From positions 1 to 23,965 of the forward strand of contig CALBLI010000025.1 of assembly GCA_937896065.1 (NCBI GenBank): a DNA stretch of 23,965 nucleotides, given 5' to 3'. The notes below the pieces were generated by a model that saw only the letters and a list, made by a program, of their open reading frames with translations, was not told the origin of the DNA and did not search any database. The position numbers were made by a program, and so were the translations under genes. Positions 15,547 to 23,912 of this stretch are shown here, piece by piece; position 1 is the stretch's first letter; every line of letters starts with the position of its first letter. The DNA is from an uncultured Caryophanales bacterium. GTDB lineage: Bacteria; Bacillota_I; Bacilli_A; RFN20; CAG-288.

Positions 15547-16528
15547 TTTTCACCTCCTCGTATTTAACTTTGTGGTAGTCTAAATATGTTTTTAATTTGT
15601 CTTGTTCTTTAACATCAGCCGGCATTTTAATTATTGTTTGACCATATACTAATCCATTAACAACTTTTGTATCAGCATAAATAATTGAAACTAATATTTG
15701 GCATTCTAAGACAATGTTGCTGATCAGAGGTTCATCGATGTTACCATCAAATAAAATTCTTAATAATTTTTCATCGCTGAGAGATGTTTGAACTTTATTG
15801 GAGTAGATTAAATTTTTAGCAATTTCAGTTTTAGGATTTAAGAAAACCTCATGCAAAGGTCCGTTTTCAACTATTTTTGCTTTGTCGATGATGGCAACCT
15901 TATTACATATTTTTTCAATGACATTCATTTGATGTGAAATCATGATGATAGTCAAATTTAATTTTTGATTCAAATCTTTTAAGATATCTAGTATTGAAAT
16001 GGTAGTTTCTGGATCTAAAGCTGAGGTAGCTTCATCACAAAGAAGGACTTTAGGTTGTAAAACAATTGCTCTTGCAATAGCTACTCTTTGTTGTTGACCT
16101 CCACTTAATTGAGATGGATATTTATCTTTTTGATCATCAAGTGAAACCATTTTTAAAGCTATCATCGCTTTATTAATTTTTTCTTCTTTTGTAAGTTTAG
16201 AACTAACGATATCCAGTGCTAGTAAGACATTAGCTAGAACAGTTTTTTGTTTTAACAAATTGAATTGTTGAAAAATCATGGCAATTTCTGGTTTTTTAAA
16301 GTTTGGAACTTTCATAGTGTTAGAACATAAAAGCTCATCTTCAAAATATATTTCGCCTTCTTGAAAGACTTCAAGTCCGTTTATACATCTGACAAGCGTT
16401 GATTTTCCAGCACCAGAAAGTCCAAGAATTCCATAAATGTCTTTCTTTTCAACCTTTAGTGAGATGTCATCTAAAACTTTGATGTTGTTAAATGATTTGG
16501 ATAGATGCCTGATTTCAATTTCACTCAT
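15539..16528 (-). CDS. metN: Methionine ABC transporter ATP-binding protein MetN
   Basis: A 329-residue ATPase of the MetN type. Walker A GLSGAGKST lies at 36-44, Q-loop in MIFQQFN, signature LSGGQ at 141-145, Walker B VLLCDE at 161-166 and H-loop His199. The C-terminal NIL/ACT-like regulatory domain (about 250-325, VSIIYADTKVVNGLVYGQTIIKMP) binds methionine in characterised members and gives trans-inhibition. Unlike the sugar and peptide ATPases here, it has no extra insertion. The SD GAGGTGATC is fully complementary to the 16S 3' end and lies in a small hairpin. Expression is controlled by the T-box upstream. Confidence 0.95.
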   Translation of the reverse strand: MSEIEIRHLSKSFNNIKVLDDISLKVEKKDIYGILGLSGAGKSTLVRCINGLEVFQEGEIYFEDELLCSNTMKVPNFKKPEIAMIFQQFNLLKQKTVLANVLLALDIVSSKLTKEEKINKAMIALKMVSLDDQKDKYPSQLSGGQQQRVAIARAIVLQPKVLLCDEATSALDPETTISILDILKDLNQKLNLTIIMISHQMNVIEKICNKVAIIDKAKIVENGPLHEVFLNPKTEIAKNLIYSNKVQTSLSDEKLLRILFDGNIDEPLISNIVLECQILVSIIYADTKVVNGLVYGQTIIKMPADVKEQDKLKTYLDYHKVKYEEVKND

Positions 16529-16531
16529 AGA

Positions 16532-16552
16532 TCACCTCATAGATAGAGATGA
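16532..16552 (-). promoter_or_regulatory. Hairpin covering the metN Shine-Dalgarno
   Basis: On the minus strand TCATCTC, loop TATCTAT, GAGGTGA can form a 7-bp stem with one G-U pair, and the 3' arm is the metN SD. It lies after the T-box terminator. It could add translational control, or be opened easily by ribosomes; its stability looks moderate. Confidence 0.4.
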
Positions 16553-16561
16553 GTTTATAAA

Positions 16562-16825
16562 ATAAAAACTCGTCCCTAATACTTTTCTAATACTAAGGAC
16601 GAGAAATAATCCCGTGGTACCACCTTAATTCATTTATATATCGCTATATAAACCTTTCAAGTACTAACATACTCTATTGCTATAACGGGCAAACCCGAAT
16701 AAACCTACATATCGACTTATTAGCTCCAAGGCCATGTTCAATATCATATCCTGACTCATTTCAGCAAACTGAGACTCTCTTTTAGGGAATGTCTGATATT
16801 TACTCTTCCTCTTCTTTGCTTTTAC
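16562..16825 (-). promoter_or_regulatory. T-box riboswitch (methionine) controlling metNIQ
   Basis: Reading the minus strand: a Stem I region with the GAGTA and AGAGAG/TCTCAG elements near its 5' end. The specifier is in GAACATGGCC, with codon ATG at 16735-16733 followed by a purine. The canonical T-box AAGGTGGTACCACG is at 16626-16613, with UGGU in the bulge pairing with an A-CCA tRNA end. The intrinsic terminator (stem arms 16602-16589 and 16581-16568, then TTTTTATTTT) completes it. CGTCCTT of the terminator 5' arm can instead pair with the T-box AAGG and ACG, forming the antiterminator. Uncharged tRNA-Met should therefore switch the operon on. The Met specifier agrees with the importer downstream. 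Confidence 0.93.
16568..16602 (-). terminator. Intrinsic terminator of the Met T-box
   Basis: CTCGTCCTTAGTAT and GTATTAGGGACGAG pair over 14 positions with three G-U pairs, followed by TTTTTATTTT on the minus strand. Charged tRNA-Met would favour this form. Confidence 0.88.
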
Positions 16826-16831
16826 GACATT

Positions 16832-16859
16832 ATCTTAGCACTGATTTTAAAATTGTCAA
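16832..16859 (-). promoter_or_regulatory. Promoter of the metNIQ T-box transcript
   Basis: TTGACA (16859-16854), 16-base spacer and TAAGAT (16837-16832), preceded by TG as an extended -10 (TGCTAAGAT). Predicted +1 near 16825, just before the T-box Stem I. Confidence 0.72.
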
Positions 16860-16975
16860 TTTAAAAATTGATATGCTATGAATTTCACTAAATTAAAAAT
16901 TAAATGAATGTTTAACTATTGATAGATAAAGAATTTAATAAAAAAATAATCAAATATCTAATTTTATGTTTTTTA

Positions 16976-16989
16976 TGAAAGCCGTTACA
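16976..16989. promoter_or_regulatory. Operator-like site at the opp promoter
   Basis: TGAAAGCCGTTACA matches the CcpA/LacI-family pattern TGWAANCGNTNWCA at 13 of 14 positions, the exception being in the central CG. It overlaps the candidate -35. Its reverse strand (ATGTAACGGCTTTCAT) resembles both sites at the sugar promoter. Confidence 0.4.
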
Positions 16990-17014
16990 TGGGCATTTTA
17001 AGCAAAAATATAAT
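16985..17014 (+). promoter_or_regulatory. Promoter of the opp operon
   Basis: TTACAT (16985-16990) and TATAAT (17009-17014), with an 18-base spacer. Predicted +1 is near G17021, giving a leader of about 53 bases that begins almost at once with the T15 tract. Confidence 0.55.
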
Positions 17015-17026
17015 GAATTCGCTTTA

Positions 17027-17041
17027 TTTTTTTTTTTTTTT
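17027..17041 (+). repeat. T15 homopolymer in the opp leader
   Basis: Fifteen consecutive T at 17027-17041, between the predicted +1 and the SD GAGGAG. Such tracts are prone to length change and to RNA polymerase slippage. It is the longest homopolymer noticed in the window. Confidence 0.85.
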
Positions 17042-17073
17042 GCTCTATAAATTTTCTTGTAGAGGAGAAAAAT

Positions 17074-18006
17074 ATGAATGCAAAATTAGTTAAATATATT
17101 TTAAAAAGATTGCTCCTTGCTGTTTTGACTTTATTTGTTGTAGTGACTTTTACTTTTTGGTTCATGCAACTTATTCCTGGTGGTCCATTCACTAGTGAGA
17201 AGTCTGTTTCAGCAGAAACGCTAGCTGCATTAAATGCAAAGTATGGATTAGACAAACCTCTTTTTCAACAATATTTAATATATGTTGGAAGATGCTTTAG
17301 TTTCGATTTTGGTCCATCGATGAAACAGAAAGGAAGACTTGTCAATGATATTCTTGTAAGCGGATTGAAGTATTCTCTTCCAATGGGATTTATTGCTGGA
17401 ATCATTGCAATATTGTTTGGAACATTACTCGGTAGTATTGCTGCTAAAAAGAAAAGTGGAATTTTAGATAGAGTTATCATGATTTTATCTACTGCATCGG
17501 TTGCATTTCCAACATTTATTATTGCAACCCTACTTCTTTATTTATTTGCAATGAAACTCAATATTGCACCAACTGATTATGTAAATGGCGGAATCAGTGC
17601 ATTTGTTTTACCGATAATCACTTTATCTTTATATCCAACCGCCTATATAACTAGACTTACAAGAAGTGCAACTTTGGATTCTTTAGGGGCTGATTATATA
17701 ATCACAGCTAGAGCAAAGGGCTGTTCTAATACCAGAGTATTATTTGGTCATGTTTTGAAAAATTCCGTTGCACCAACAATAACATATGCTGGTCCAATGT
17801 TTGCTTCAATCATCACAGGCTCACTGGTTATAGAACAGATTTATCAAGTACCAGGTATAGGATCAGCATTTGTTAACTCTATAACTGGGCGTGATTATTC
17901 TTTAGTTATGGGTACAACTACTCTTCTTACATTCTTGATAGTGGTTATGACACTTGTTTCAGATTTACTATATAAAGTAGTGAATCCTCGTATTGAATTG
18001 GAGTAA
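17074..18006 (+). CDS. oppB: Oligopeptide ABC transporter permease OppB
   Basis: A 310-residue permease of normal length with six hydrophobic segments, the first at about 12-34 (RLLLAVLTLFVVVTFTFWFM). QLIPGGPF and the later GLDKPLFQQYLIYVGRCFSFDFGPS are hallmark OppB/DppB features of the first extracytoplasmic region. The coupling loop contains ARAKGCSNTRVLFGHVLKNSV. The protein ends in the typical DLLYKVVNPRIEL. GAGGAG lies seven to eight bases before the ATG. First gene of the five-gene opp operon; pairs with OppC. Confidence 0.94.
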   Translation: MNAKLVKYILKRLLLAVLTLFVVVTFTFWFMQLIPGGPFTSEKSVSAETLAALNAKYGLDKPLFQQYLIYVGRCFSFDFGPSMKQKGRLVNDILVSGLKYSLPMGFIAGIIAILFGTLLGSIAAKKKSGILDRVIMILSTASVAFPTFIIATLLLYLFAMKLNIAPTDYVNGGISAFVLPIITLSLYPTAYITRLTRSATLDSLGADYIITARAKGCSNTRVLFGHVLKNSVAPTITYAGPMFASIITGSLVIEQIYQVPGIGSAFVNSITGRDYSLVMGTTTLLTFLIVVMTLVSDLLYKVVNPRIELE

Positions 18007-18010
18007 TATT

Positions 18011-19111
18011 ATGAAGTTAGGAAAGAAAATGCCATTTCCACTGAGTTTCCAAGTGGACTATGATAGAAAAAACATATTTTCAAAAGAAGATATAGAAAAG
18101 GAAACACAGCTTGCCGATAAAAAAAGTAAAGAAAGTATTGTCTCACTTAGACCTAGCACTTCTTTTACAAAGGATGCTATTAAAAGATTTGTAAAAAATC
18201 CGATCGCAATGGTTTGTACAGTCATAGTTTTACTTATTATTCTTGCAATTATTTTTGTGCCTATAATTTGTCCATACACCTATGATAAACAGTTAGGTAT
18301 TGAAAATTATGATGCAACATTTAATAATCTTGCTCCATTTAAATATTCAGTCACTGAGCAAGCAAAAATTGATGCTGGTGAATTTGTTTTTCCACATATT
18401 TTAGGAACAGATAGTTTAGGAAGAGACTACTTTATTCGTGTCATATATGGAACACGTGTTTCGTTAATTGTCGGTTTCTTCGCAGCGGTTATTGTTCTTA
18501 TTATCGGAACAATATATGGTTCTGTTTCAGGTTATTTTGGTGGTAAAGTTGATCTTATTATGATGAGAATAGTTGATGTTATATATTCTCTTCCAGACGT
18601 AGTATTGATCATTTTGATTTCAGTAGTATTAAAACAAGTTATGCCAAGTGAAAATATGAGTGGATTTGCTTCACGACTTGGAACTGGTATGATATCCATA
18701 TTCATTGTTTTTGCTTTACTTTATTGGGTATCAATGGCAAGACTTGTCAGAGGACAAGTATTAGGACTTAAGCAACAAGAATATATTCTTGCAGCTAAGT
18801 CAATTGGGGCAAAACCTTCATTTATAATCAGAAAACATCTGATACCAAATTCAATGTCAGTTATTATCATATCAGCATGTCTTCAAATACCATCTGCTAT
18901 ATTTACAGAATCATTTTTGTCATTTATAGGGTTAGGTGTTTCCGCACCTATGCCATCACTTGGTTCTCTTGCAAGTGATGCTAGAAGCTCAATGGGCGTT
19001 TACCCTATTCTTCTTATCGCACCAGCACTCATGATTTGTTTGATTGTTTTATGCTTAAATCTCATAGGTGATGGTTTAAGAGATGCTTTTGATCCAAAAT
19101 TACAGAGGTAA
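18011..19111 (+). CDS. oppC: Oligopeptide ABC transporter permease OppC
   Basis: A 366-residue permease, slightly longer than usual (about 300-340) through a hydrophilic N-terminal segment before the first helix at about 70-93. HILGTDSLGRDYFIRVIYGTRVSL is the diagnostic OppC/DppC motif after the first periplasmic stretch. The coupling loop reads LAAKSIGAKPSFIIRKHLIPN, and FIGLGVSAPMPSLGSLASDAR is the usual later motif. I use the ATG at 18011: it follows the oppB stop by 4 bases and has GGAG seven bases upstream. A TTG at 17993 is in frame but overlaps oppB without a suitable SD. Confidence 0.93.
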   Translation: MKLGKKMPFPLSFQVDYDRKNIFSKEDIEKETQLADKKSKESIVSLRPSTSFTKDAIKRFVKNPIAMVCTVIVLLIILAIIFVPIICPYTYDKQLGIENYDATFNNLAPFKYSVTEQAKIDAGEFVFPHILGTDSLGRDYFIRVIYGTRVSLIVGFFAAVIVLIIGTIYGSVSGYFGGKVDLIMMRIVDVIYSLPDVVLIILISVVLKQVMPSENMSGFASRLGTGMISIFIVFALLYWVSMARLVRGQVLGLKQQEYILAAKSIGAKPSFIIRKHLIPNSMSVIIISACLQIPSAIFTESFLSFIGLGVSAPMPSLGSLASDARSSMGVYPILLIAPALMICLIVLCLNLIGDGLRDAFDPKLQR

Positions 19112-19116
19112 AGATT

Positions 19117-21018
19117 ATGGAACATTTATTAGAAGTTAAATCTTTATCAACATCATTTAAAGTTGGTGCAGGTGAAGTTAGATCGGTTAATAATATAAGT
19201 TTTTATATTGATAAAAACGAAATTCTTGGTGTTGTTGGTGAATCTGGTAGTGGAAAAAGTGTTACAGCTTCATCAATAATGCAAATACTTGCAAAATCAG
19301 GACATATAAAAACAGGCTCTTCAATTGTTTTTGAAGGAGAAGAACTTGTAGGTATGAATGAAAAAGAACTTAGAAAAATCAGAGGAAATAAAATTGCTAT
19401 GATTTTTCAAGATCCAATGACTGCACTTAATCCTGTTTTAACAATCGGTCATCAAATGGAAGAAGTTATGTTGATTCATAAAAACGATCCAATTGATAAA
19501 CTCGTTGACGATGAAAATAGGACATTAAGGACATTAGAAACAAGATTCAATGGTTTAAATGCAAGAAAAAAAGAGTTAAATAAAAAAGATGAAGTAGAGA
19601 AAAAAGAAATTGAAAAAATAGATGCTAAATTAAAGGAAATTTCAAAAGATATAGAAGCGGCGAAAGTAAACTATTTGTTAGCTAGAAAAAAAGCAATCAA
19701 AGAAGTTGATATGCAAAAGAAAAAAGCAGCTGCTTTATATCAAATTGAGACTTGCAAAATAGAACTCGAAAACAAGATTGATAAAGGCAAGGCTTTAGGG
19801 AAATCATTTTCGTACTTAACTTACTTGCAATCAAAAAGGGAAATCTTTGATTCAAGTGAATTCAAATATATGATTTCATCTCTTCAGCGTTATGATGTAG
19901 ACAGAGAAAAATTGTATAAAAACTATATTAATGATGTGTCAAATCTTAAACAAGTGCTCTCATCTACTAGTACAACTGATGACGAAAAAGCTTCAGCTGA
20001 AAACGAAGTGATGAAAATAAAAAACATATTTAAAAGTAAAATAGCTAAAGTTGAAAAAGATAAAGAAATATTGATTTCAAAAATAGAGACTTTCTTTAAA
20101 GATGAAAATGAAAAAATAGATAGAAAATACAAAGAGTTTAAGTTAAATAAAACACAGAACAAATTGACTAAAAAAATATCTAAAAACCGATTCTCTTTAA
20201 AGCAATTGATTCTAGCTATTAAAAATAATCATAGAAGAAGTAAAGATGCCAAGCAAGAATTTAAGTCACAATTTGGTAACACTAAATATAGTGCACATAA
20301 AAATGCTGTTAAAATGCTAGAACTAGTAGGTGTCAACTCCCCTGAAAAAAGAATGAAACAATATCCATTTGAATTCTCAGGCGGTATGCTTCAAAGAGTA
20401 ATGATTGCTATGGCTTTACTTACTAATCCTGACTTACTAATTGCAGATGAACCAACAACGGCTTTGGATGTAACAATTCAAGCTCAAATATTAGAATTAA
20501 TTAAAAATATTCAAAAGAAATTAGGAATGGGAGTATTAATAATTACTCATGACTTAGGAGTCGTTGCTCAAATATGTGACAGAGTAAATGTCATGTATGC
20601 AGGTAAGATTGTCGAACAAGGTAATGTCAGAGATATTTTCTACAATCCTAAACATGAATACACTAAAGGACTTATCGGTTCTATTCCTGGTAAAGATGCA
20701 CAAAAAGGTAATAAACTTCATCCAATTGAAGGAACGCCAGTTGATGTGTTTGCTCTTCCAAAAGGTTGTTCTTTTGCACCAAGATGTGAAAAATGTATGG
20801 AGATATGTCTGAAAAGGTATCCAGTGATGAAAGAGTATGAAGAGAATCATTATTCGTGTTGTTTCAAATCATATCAACAAGAACTTCTTGATGGAAAAAT
20901 AACTGAAGAACAATTCACTGATTATTTAAATGAATCATATGAAATTGAACAGGCTTCTTCCAGCAAGAAAAATAAGAAAGAAAAGAAACAAAGAAAGGAG
21001 GAAACTGAAAATGTCTGA
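19117..21018 (+). CDS. oppD: Oligopeptide ABC transporter ATP-binding protein OppD with large coiled-coil insertion
   Basis: ATPase of the peptide importer, 633 residues against about 330-350 in the family. Walker A GESGSGKS lies at 41-48, Q-loop Gln98 (FQDPMTALNP), signature FSGGM at 420-424, Walker B LLIADEP at 440-446 and H-loop His478. The C-terminal oligopeptide-type domain follows, with Cys551, Cys557, Cys564 and Cys581 in the pattern that holds an iron-sulfur cluster in some DppD proteins, then a charged tail. Gln98 to Ser421 is 323 residues where E. coli OppD has 59, so about 264 are inserted (roughly residues 122-394, bases 19480-20298). The insert is Lys/Glu-rich with long heptad-like helices. 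The normal fold resumes at AHKNAVKMLELVGV. No frameshift or stop interrupts it. SD AGAGG; overlaps oppF by 8 bases. Confidence 0.94.
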   Translation: MEHLLEVKSLSTSFKVGAGEVRSVNNISFYIDKNEILGVVGESGSGKSVTASSIMQILAKSGHIKTGSSIVFEGEELVGMNEKELRKIRGNKIAMIFQDPMTALNPVLTIGHQMEEVMLIHKNDPIDKLVDDENRTLRTLETRFNGLNARKKELNKKDEVEKKEIEKIDAKLKEISKDIEAAKVNYLLARKKAIKEVDMQKKKAAALYQIETCKIELENKIDKGKALGKSFSYLTYLQSKREIFDSSEFKYMISSLQRYDVDREKLYKNYINDVSNLKQVLSSTSTTDDEKASAENEVMKIKNIFKSKIAKVEKDKEILISKIETFFKDENEKIDRKYKEFKLNKTQNKLTKKISKNRFSLKQLILAIKNNHRRSKDAKQEFKSQFGNTKYSAHKNAVKMLELVGVNSPEKRMKQYPFEFSGGMLQRVMIAMALLTNPDLLIADEPTTALDVTIQAQILELIKNIQKKLGMGVLIITHDLGVVAQICDRVNVMYAGKIVEQGNVRDIFYNPKHEYTKGLIGSIPGKDAQKGNKLHPIEGTPVDVFALPKGCSFAPRCEKCMEICLKRYPVMKEYEENHYSCCFKSYQQELLDGKITEEQFTDYLNESYEIEQASSSKKNKKEKKQRKEETENV

Positions 21019-22030
21019 TGAAGAAAAAGATGATATTATTCTTGAAGTCAATAACCTAAAGATGTATTTTCCAACTCAAGTTTCACTTTTCAAAAGTAAA
21101 CCTTTAAAAGCTGTAGATGATGTTTCATTTAAAGTTAAAAGAGGTGAAACACTCGGTATTGTTGGTGAATCTGGATGCGGTAAAACGACTCTTGGAAGAA
21201 CAATACTTCATTTATATGAGCCAACATCTGGTGAAGTTATTTTTGAAGGGAAAGAAATTAAAAAGAAAAAAGATATAGAAATGCTTCATTTAAAAGCACA
21301 AATGGTTTTCCAAGATCCTTATTCATCATTAGATCCTAGAATGACTGTTGAAGACATTATTGCCGAACCAATTGATGCCCATAAGAAAGTGTTCCTTGAA
21401 GAAACTCCTGGCGAAGAATCATATAAGAAAAAACGGCACGACCGTGTCATTGAACTTATGAATATTGTAGGATTATCAAGTGAGCAAGCAACTCGTTATC
21501 CTCATGAGTTCTCAGGCGGACAAAGACAAAGAATTGGTATTGCAAGAGCACTTGCATTGAAGCCAAAGTTGATTGTTTGTGATGAGCCTGTTTCTGCACT
21601 TGATGTATCAATTCAAGCTCAAGTCTTAAATACATTTTCTGAACTTCAAAAGAAGTTAGAACTTACATATTTATTTGTTGCTCACAACTTATTAGTTGTT
21701 AAGCATATATCTGACCGTATAGCTGTCATGTACTTAGGTCATATGGTTGAATTAGCAGATAGCAAGACACTATTTGAAGAACCGTTGCATCCATATACAG
21801 TGTCACTTCTTTCTGCGATTCCTGTTCCAGATCCAGATGAAGCTAAGAAAAATGATCGTATATCATTGGTTGGAGAAATACCAAGCCCACTTAATGCACC
21901 AAGTGGTTGCCCTTTTAGAACACGTTGCCCATATGCTACAGACGAATGTGCTTTAGAAGAGAATAAACCAACTCTTAAGGAAATTAAAAAAGGTCATTTT
22001 GTAGCTTGCTTACATCCTATTATTAAATAA
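21011..22030 (+). CDS. oppF: Oligopeptide ABC transporter ATP-binding protein OppF
   Basis: Second ATPase of the peptide importer, 339 residues from the ATG at 21011, which has AGGAGG nine bases upstream inside oppD. Walker A GESGCGKT lies at 52-59, Q-loop Gln101 (FQDPYSSLDPRMTV), signature FSGGQ at 167-171, Walker B LIVCDE at 187-192 and His225. The next residue is Asn (AHNL) where Asp is usual. Gln101 to Ser168 is 67 residues against 58 in E. coli OppF, a small nine-residue excess (KVFLEETPGEESYKKK) at the same place where OppD has its large insertion. The C-terminal domain has SGCPFRTRCPYATDEC and VACLHP, with Cys300, 306, 313 and 333. Confidence 0.94.
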   Translation: MSDEEKDDIILEVNNLKMYFPTQVSLFKSKPLKAVDDVSFKVKRGETLGIVGESGCGKTTLGRTILHLYEPTSGEVIFEGKEIKKKKDIEMLHLKAQMVFQDPYSSLDPRMTVEDIIAEPIDAHKKVFLEETPGEESYKKKRHDRVIELMNIVGLSSEQATRYPHEFSGGQRQRIGIARALALKPKLIVCDEPVSALDVSIQAQVLNTFSELQKKLELTYLFVAHNLLVVKHISDRIAVMYLGHMVELADSKTLFEEPLHPYTVSLLSAIPVPDPDEAKKNDRISLVGEIPSPLNAPSGCPFRTRCPYATDECALEENKPTLKEIKKGHFVACLHPIIK

Positions 22031-22049
22031 ATTTAAAGGAGATTTAACT

Positions 22050-23846
22050 ATGAAAAAGAATTTATTATTACTCGCTTTACTCTCATGTGTTACATTAGCA
22101 CAAACTTCCTGTACAAAGAAAAGTACAGGTACAACTGCATTTACAGTTTGTATCGCATCAAAACCACAAACTATTGATCCAGCATTAAATACAACTGCTG
22201 ATGGTGGTACTTATGATGTTCATTTATTTGAGGGATTATATAAGTGGTCATATGAAGGTACATATCCTAATGGAAAAGTTTCTTTAGTACCTGGACTAGC
22301 TAAAGAAGCACCAAAAAGAACTGCAAATGACAATGGAACAGTCACTTACACCTATACTTTAAGAGATGATGCGAAATGGAGCAACGGTGAAAAATTAACA
22401 GCAAATGATGTTGAACGTTCTTGGAAAAGGGCGGTTTCAAAAGCAGTTGCTGCTGATTATGCTTATTTATTTGAAGCTATTGTTGGTGGAGCTGATGCAG
22501 AAGGTGAAACAGATGGACACTCTCTTTCTGTGAAAGCAACTAGTGAAACCACATTAACAGTCGATTTAGTCACAGATGTTCCATATTGGAATGAACTTAC
22601 AGCATTTCCTGCATTTGCACCTGTTTATAAAACAGCTGACGTAGAAGGGAACTGGGCTTCGATAGAAAATAGTGCTAACTTCATTTGTAACGGACCTATG
22701 AAAATTAAAGAATATAACGACTCTAAAATTGAAATGGTTCCAAATGAACATTACACTGGGACTTCTGTTGTCAATGCAACAGATATTACATTTGCTTTCT
22801 CTGATGATGATTCAGCAATGCTCAATTCATATAAATCAGGAAGTTATGCATTTATTGATTCATTCCCAAATGATCAAATTGAACAAATTAAGAACCAATA
22901 TACCAAAGAATATTTCAACGTTGGTCAACTTGGAACCTATTATGTCTGTTGGAATATTAATGATTCAACTCTTACAGGCAATGAACATTTAAAAAACGAA
23001 ACTGATAGAGAAAAATTTAGAAATGCTGTTTCTAAACTAATCAATAGACAATATTTGATTGATACTGTTGCAAAAGGTGGTCAAGCTCCAGCAACTGGTT
23101 TTGTTGCAAGTGGTTTACTTGATGCTGATGGTCAAACAGATTGGACAAAGAAAAATGGTCCAAATCAAGATGGAAGTGGATACTATGATGTGTCGACTGC
23201 AAATTATGCTACTCAAGCAGCTACTGCAGTTGAAGAAATTAAATCATTAGGCTTTAACTATGATGAAAAAGAAAAGAAATTCACTGATGCTCCTACATTA
23301 AAATATTTAACAAATAATGGTTCAGGACATGAAGCAATTGCTCAATATTTACAAGCAGAACTTGGCAAATATGGAATCTCTGTCGCAATCGAATCACAAG
23401 AATGGGCAACATTTATTTCAACTAGAAAAGCTGGTGATTATTCAGTAGCTAGAAATGGTTGGTTATGCGATTATAATGATCCTATTTCTATGCTTGACAT
23501 GTTCATCACTGATTCTGGAAACAATGATGTTCAATTTGGAAAAGGTGCAAATGCTACCTATAATGGCTATTCAGTTGATGTAAATGGTGATGGAACAATT
23601 GCTGAAGATGAAAAGAATCTAACATGGGCTCAATCCTTTGATAAACTCATCTCTAACATTAAAGTAACAACTGATACTACAAAACGTTACAAGATGATGC
23701 ATGATGCTGAAACAATGCTTATGTCCACAGGTTGTATTACTCCACTTTATTACTATACTGATTTCTTCTTGAAGAAAGAGAATATGGATGGTTTCTTCTC
23801 TTCACCACTTGGCTATAAATTCTTCTATGGTGCATCCCTTAAATAA
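22050..23846 (+). CDS. oppA: Oligopeptide ABC transporter substrate-binding lipoprotein OppA
   Basis: A 598-residue family 5 peptide-binding lipoprotein. The signal is KK, a Leu-rich core and QTSC with Cys21 followed by TKK; another Cys at 13 lies within the hydrophobic core and is a less likely anchor. Typical segments are PQTIDPALNTTADGGTYDVHLFEGLY, YTLRDDAKWSNGEKLTANDVERSWKRAV and, near the end, an extended AETMLMSTGCITPLYYYTDFF. AAAGGAG lies before the ATG, 19 bases after oppF. As the last gene it is followed by a strong terminator. Placing the binding protein last (BCDFA) rather than first is common in Firmicutes and Mollicutes. Confidence 0.93.
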   Translation: MKKNLLLLALLSCVTLAQTSCTKKSTGTTAFTVCIASKPQTIDPALNTTADGGTYDVHLFEGLYKWSYEGTYPNGKVSLVPGLAKEAPKRTANDNGTVTYTYTLRDDAKWSNGEKLTANDVERSWKRAVSKAVAADYAYLFEAIVGGADAEGETDGHSLSVKATSETTLTVDLVTDVPYWNELTAFPAFAPVYKTADVEGNWASIENSANFICNGPMKIKEYNDSKIEMVPNEHYTGTSVVNATDITFAFSDDDSAMLNSYKSGSYAFIDSFPNDQIEQIKNQYTKEYFNVGQLGTYYVCWNINDSTLTGNEHLKNETDREKFRNAVSKLINRQYLIDTVAKGGQAPATGFVASGLLDADGQTDWTKKNGPNQDGSGYYDVSTANYATQAATAVEEIKSLGFNYDEKEKKFTDAPTLKYLTNNGSGHEAIAQYLQAELGKYGISVAIESQEWATFISTRKAGDYSVARNGWLCDYNDPISMLDMFITDSGNNDVQFGKGANATYNGYSVDVNGDGTIAEDEKNLTWAQSFDKLISNIKVTTDTTKRYKMMHDAETMLMSTGCITPLYYYTDFFLKKENMDGFFSSPLGYKFFYGASLK

Positions 23847-23871
23847 TTATTGATAATTAATTACATCATTT

Positions 23872-23912
23872 AAAAAATCATCTAGTGTTGATTGCTAGAT
23901 GATTTTTTATTT
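23872..23912 (+). terminator. Rho-independent terminator of the opp operon
   Basis: AAAAAATCATCTAG (23872-23885), a nine-base loop and CTAGATGATTTTTT (23895-23908) are perfect complements over 14 bp, followed by ATTTT. It works as a terminator on the plus strand; the A-run on the 5' side means it could also act on the minus strand. Confidence 0.88.

Noticed and set aside
19480..20298. OppD as a misassembly or fusion with an SMC-like gene
   Set aside because: The frame is uninterrupted and codon use is constant. The ATPase fold resumes exactly at the family position, and no SMC head or hinge motif is present.
20930..21010. Longer OppF start at 20930
   Set aside because: It would lie deep inside oppD and add a Lys/Arg-rich leader without an SD. 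The ATG at 21011 has AGGAGG and fits the family's length.
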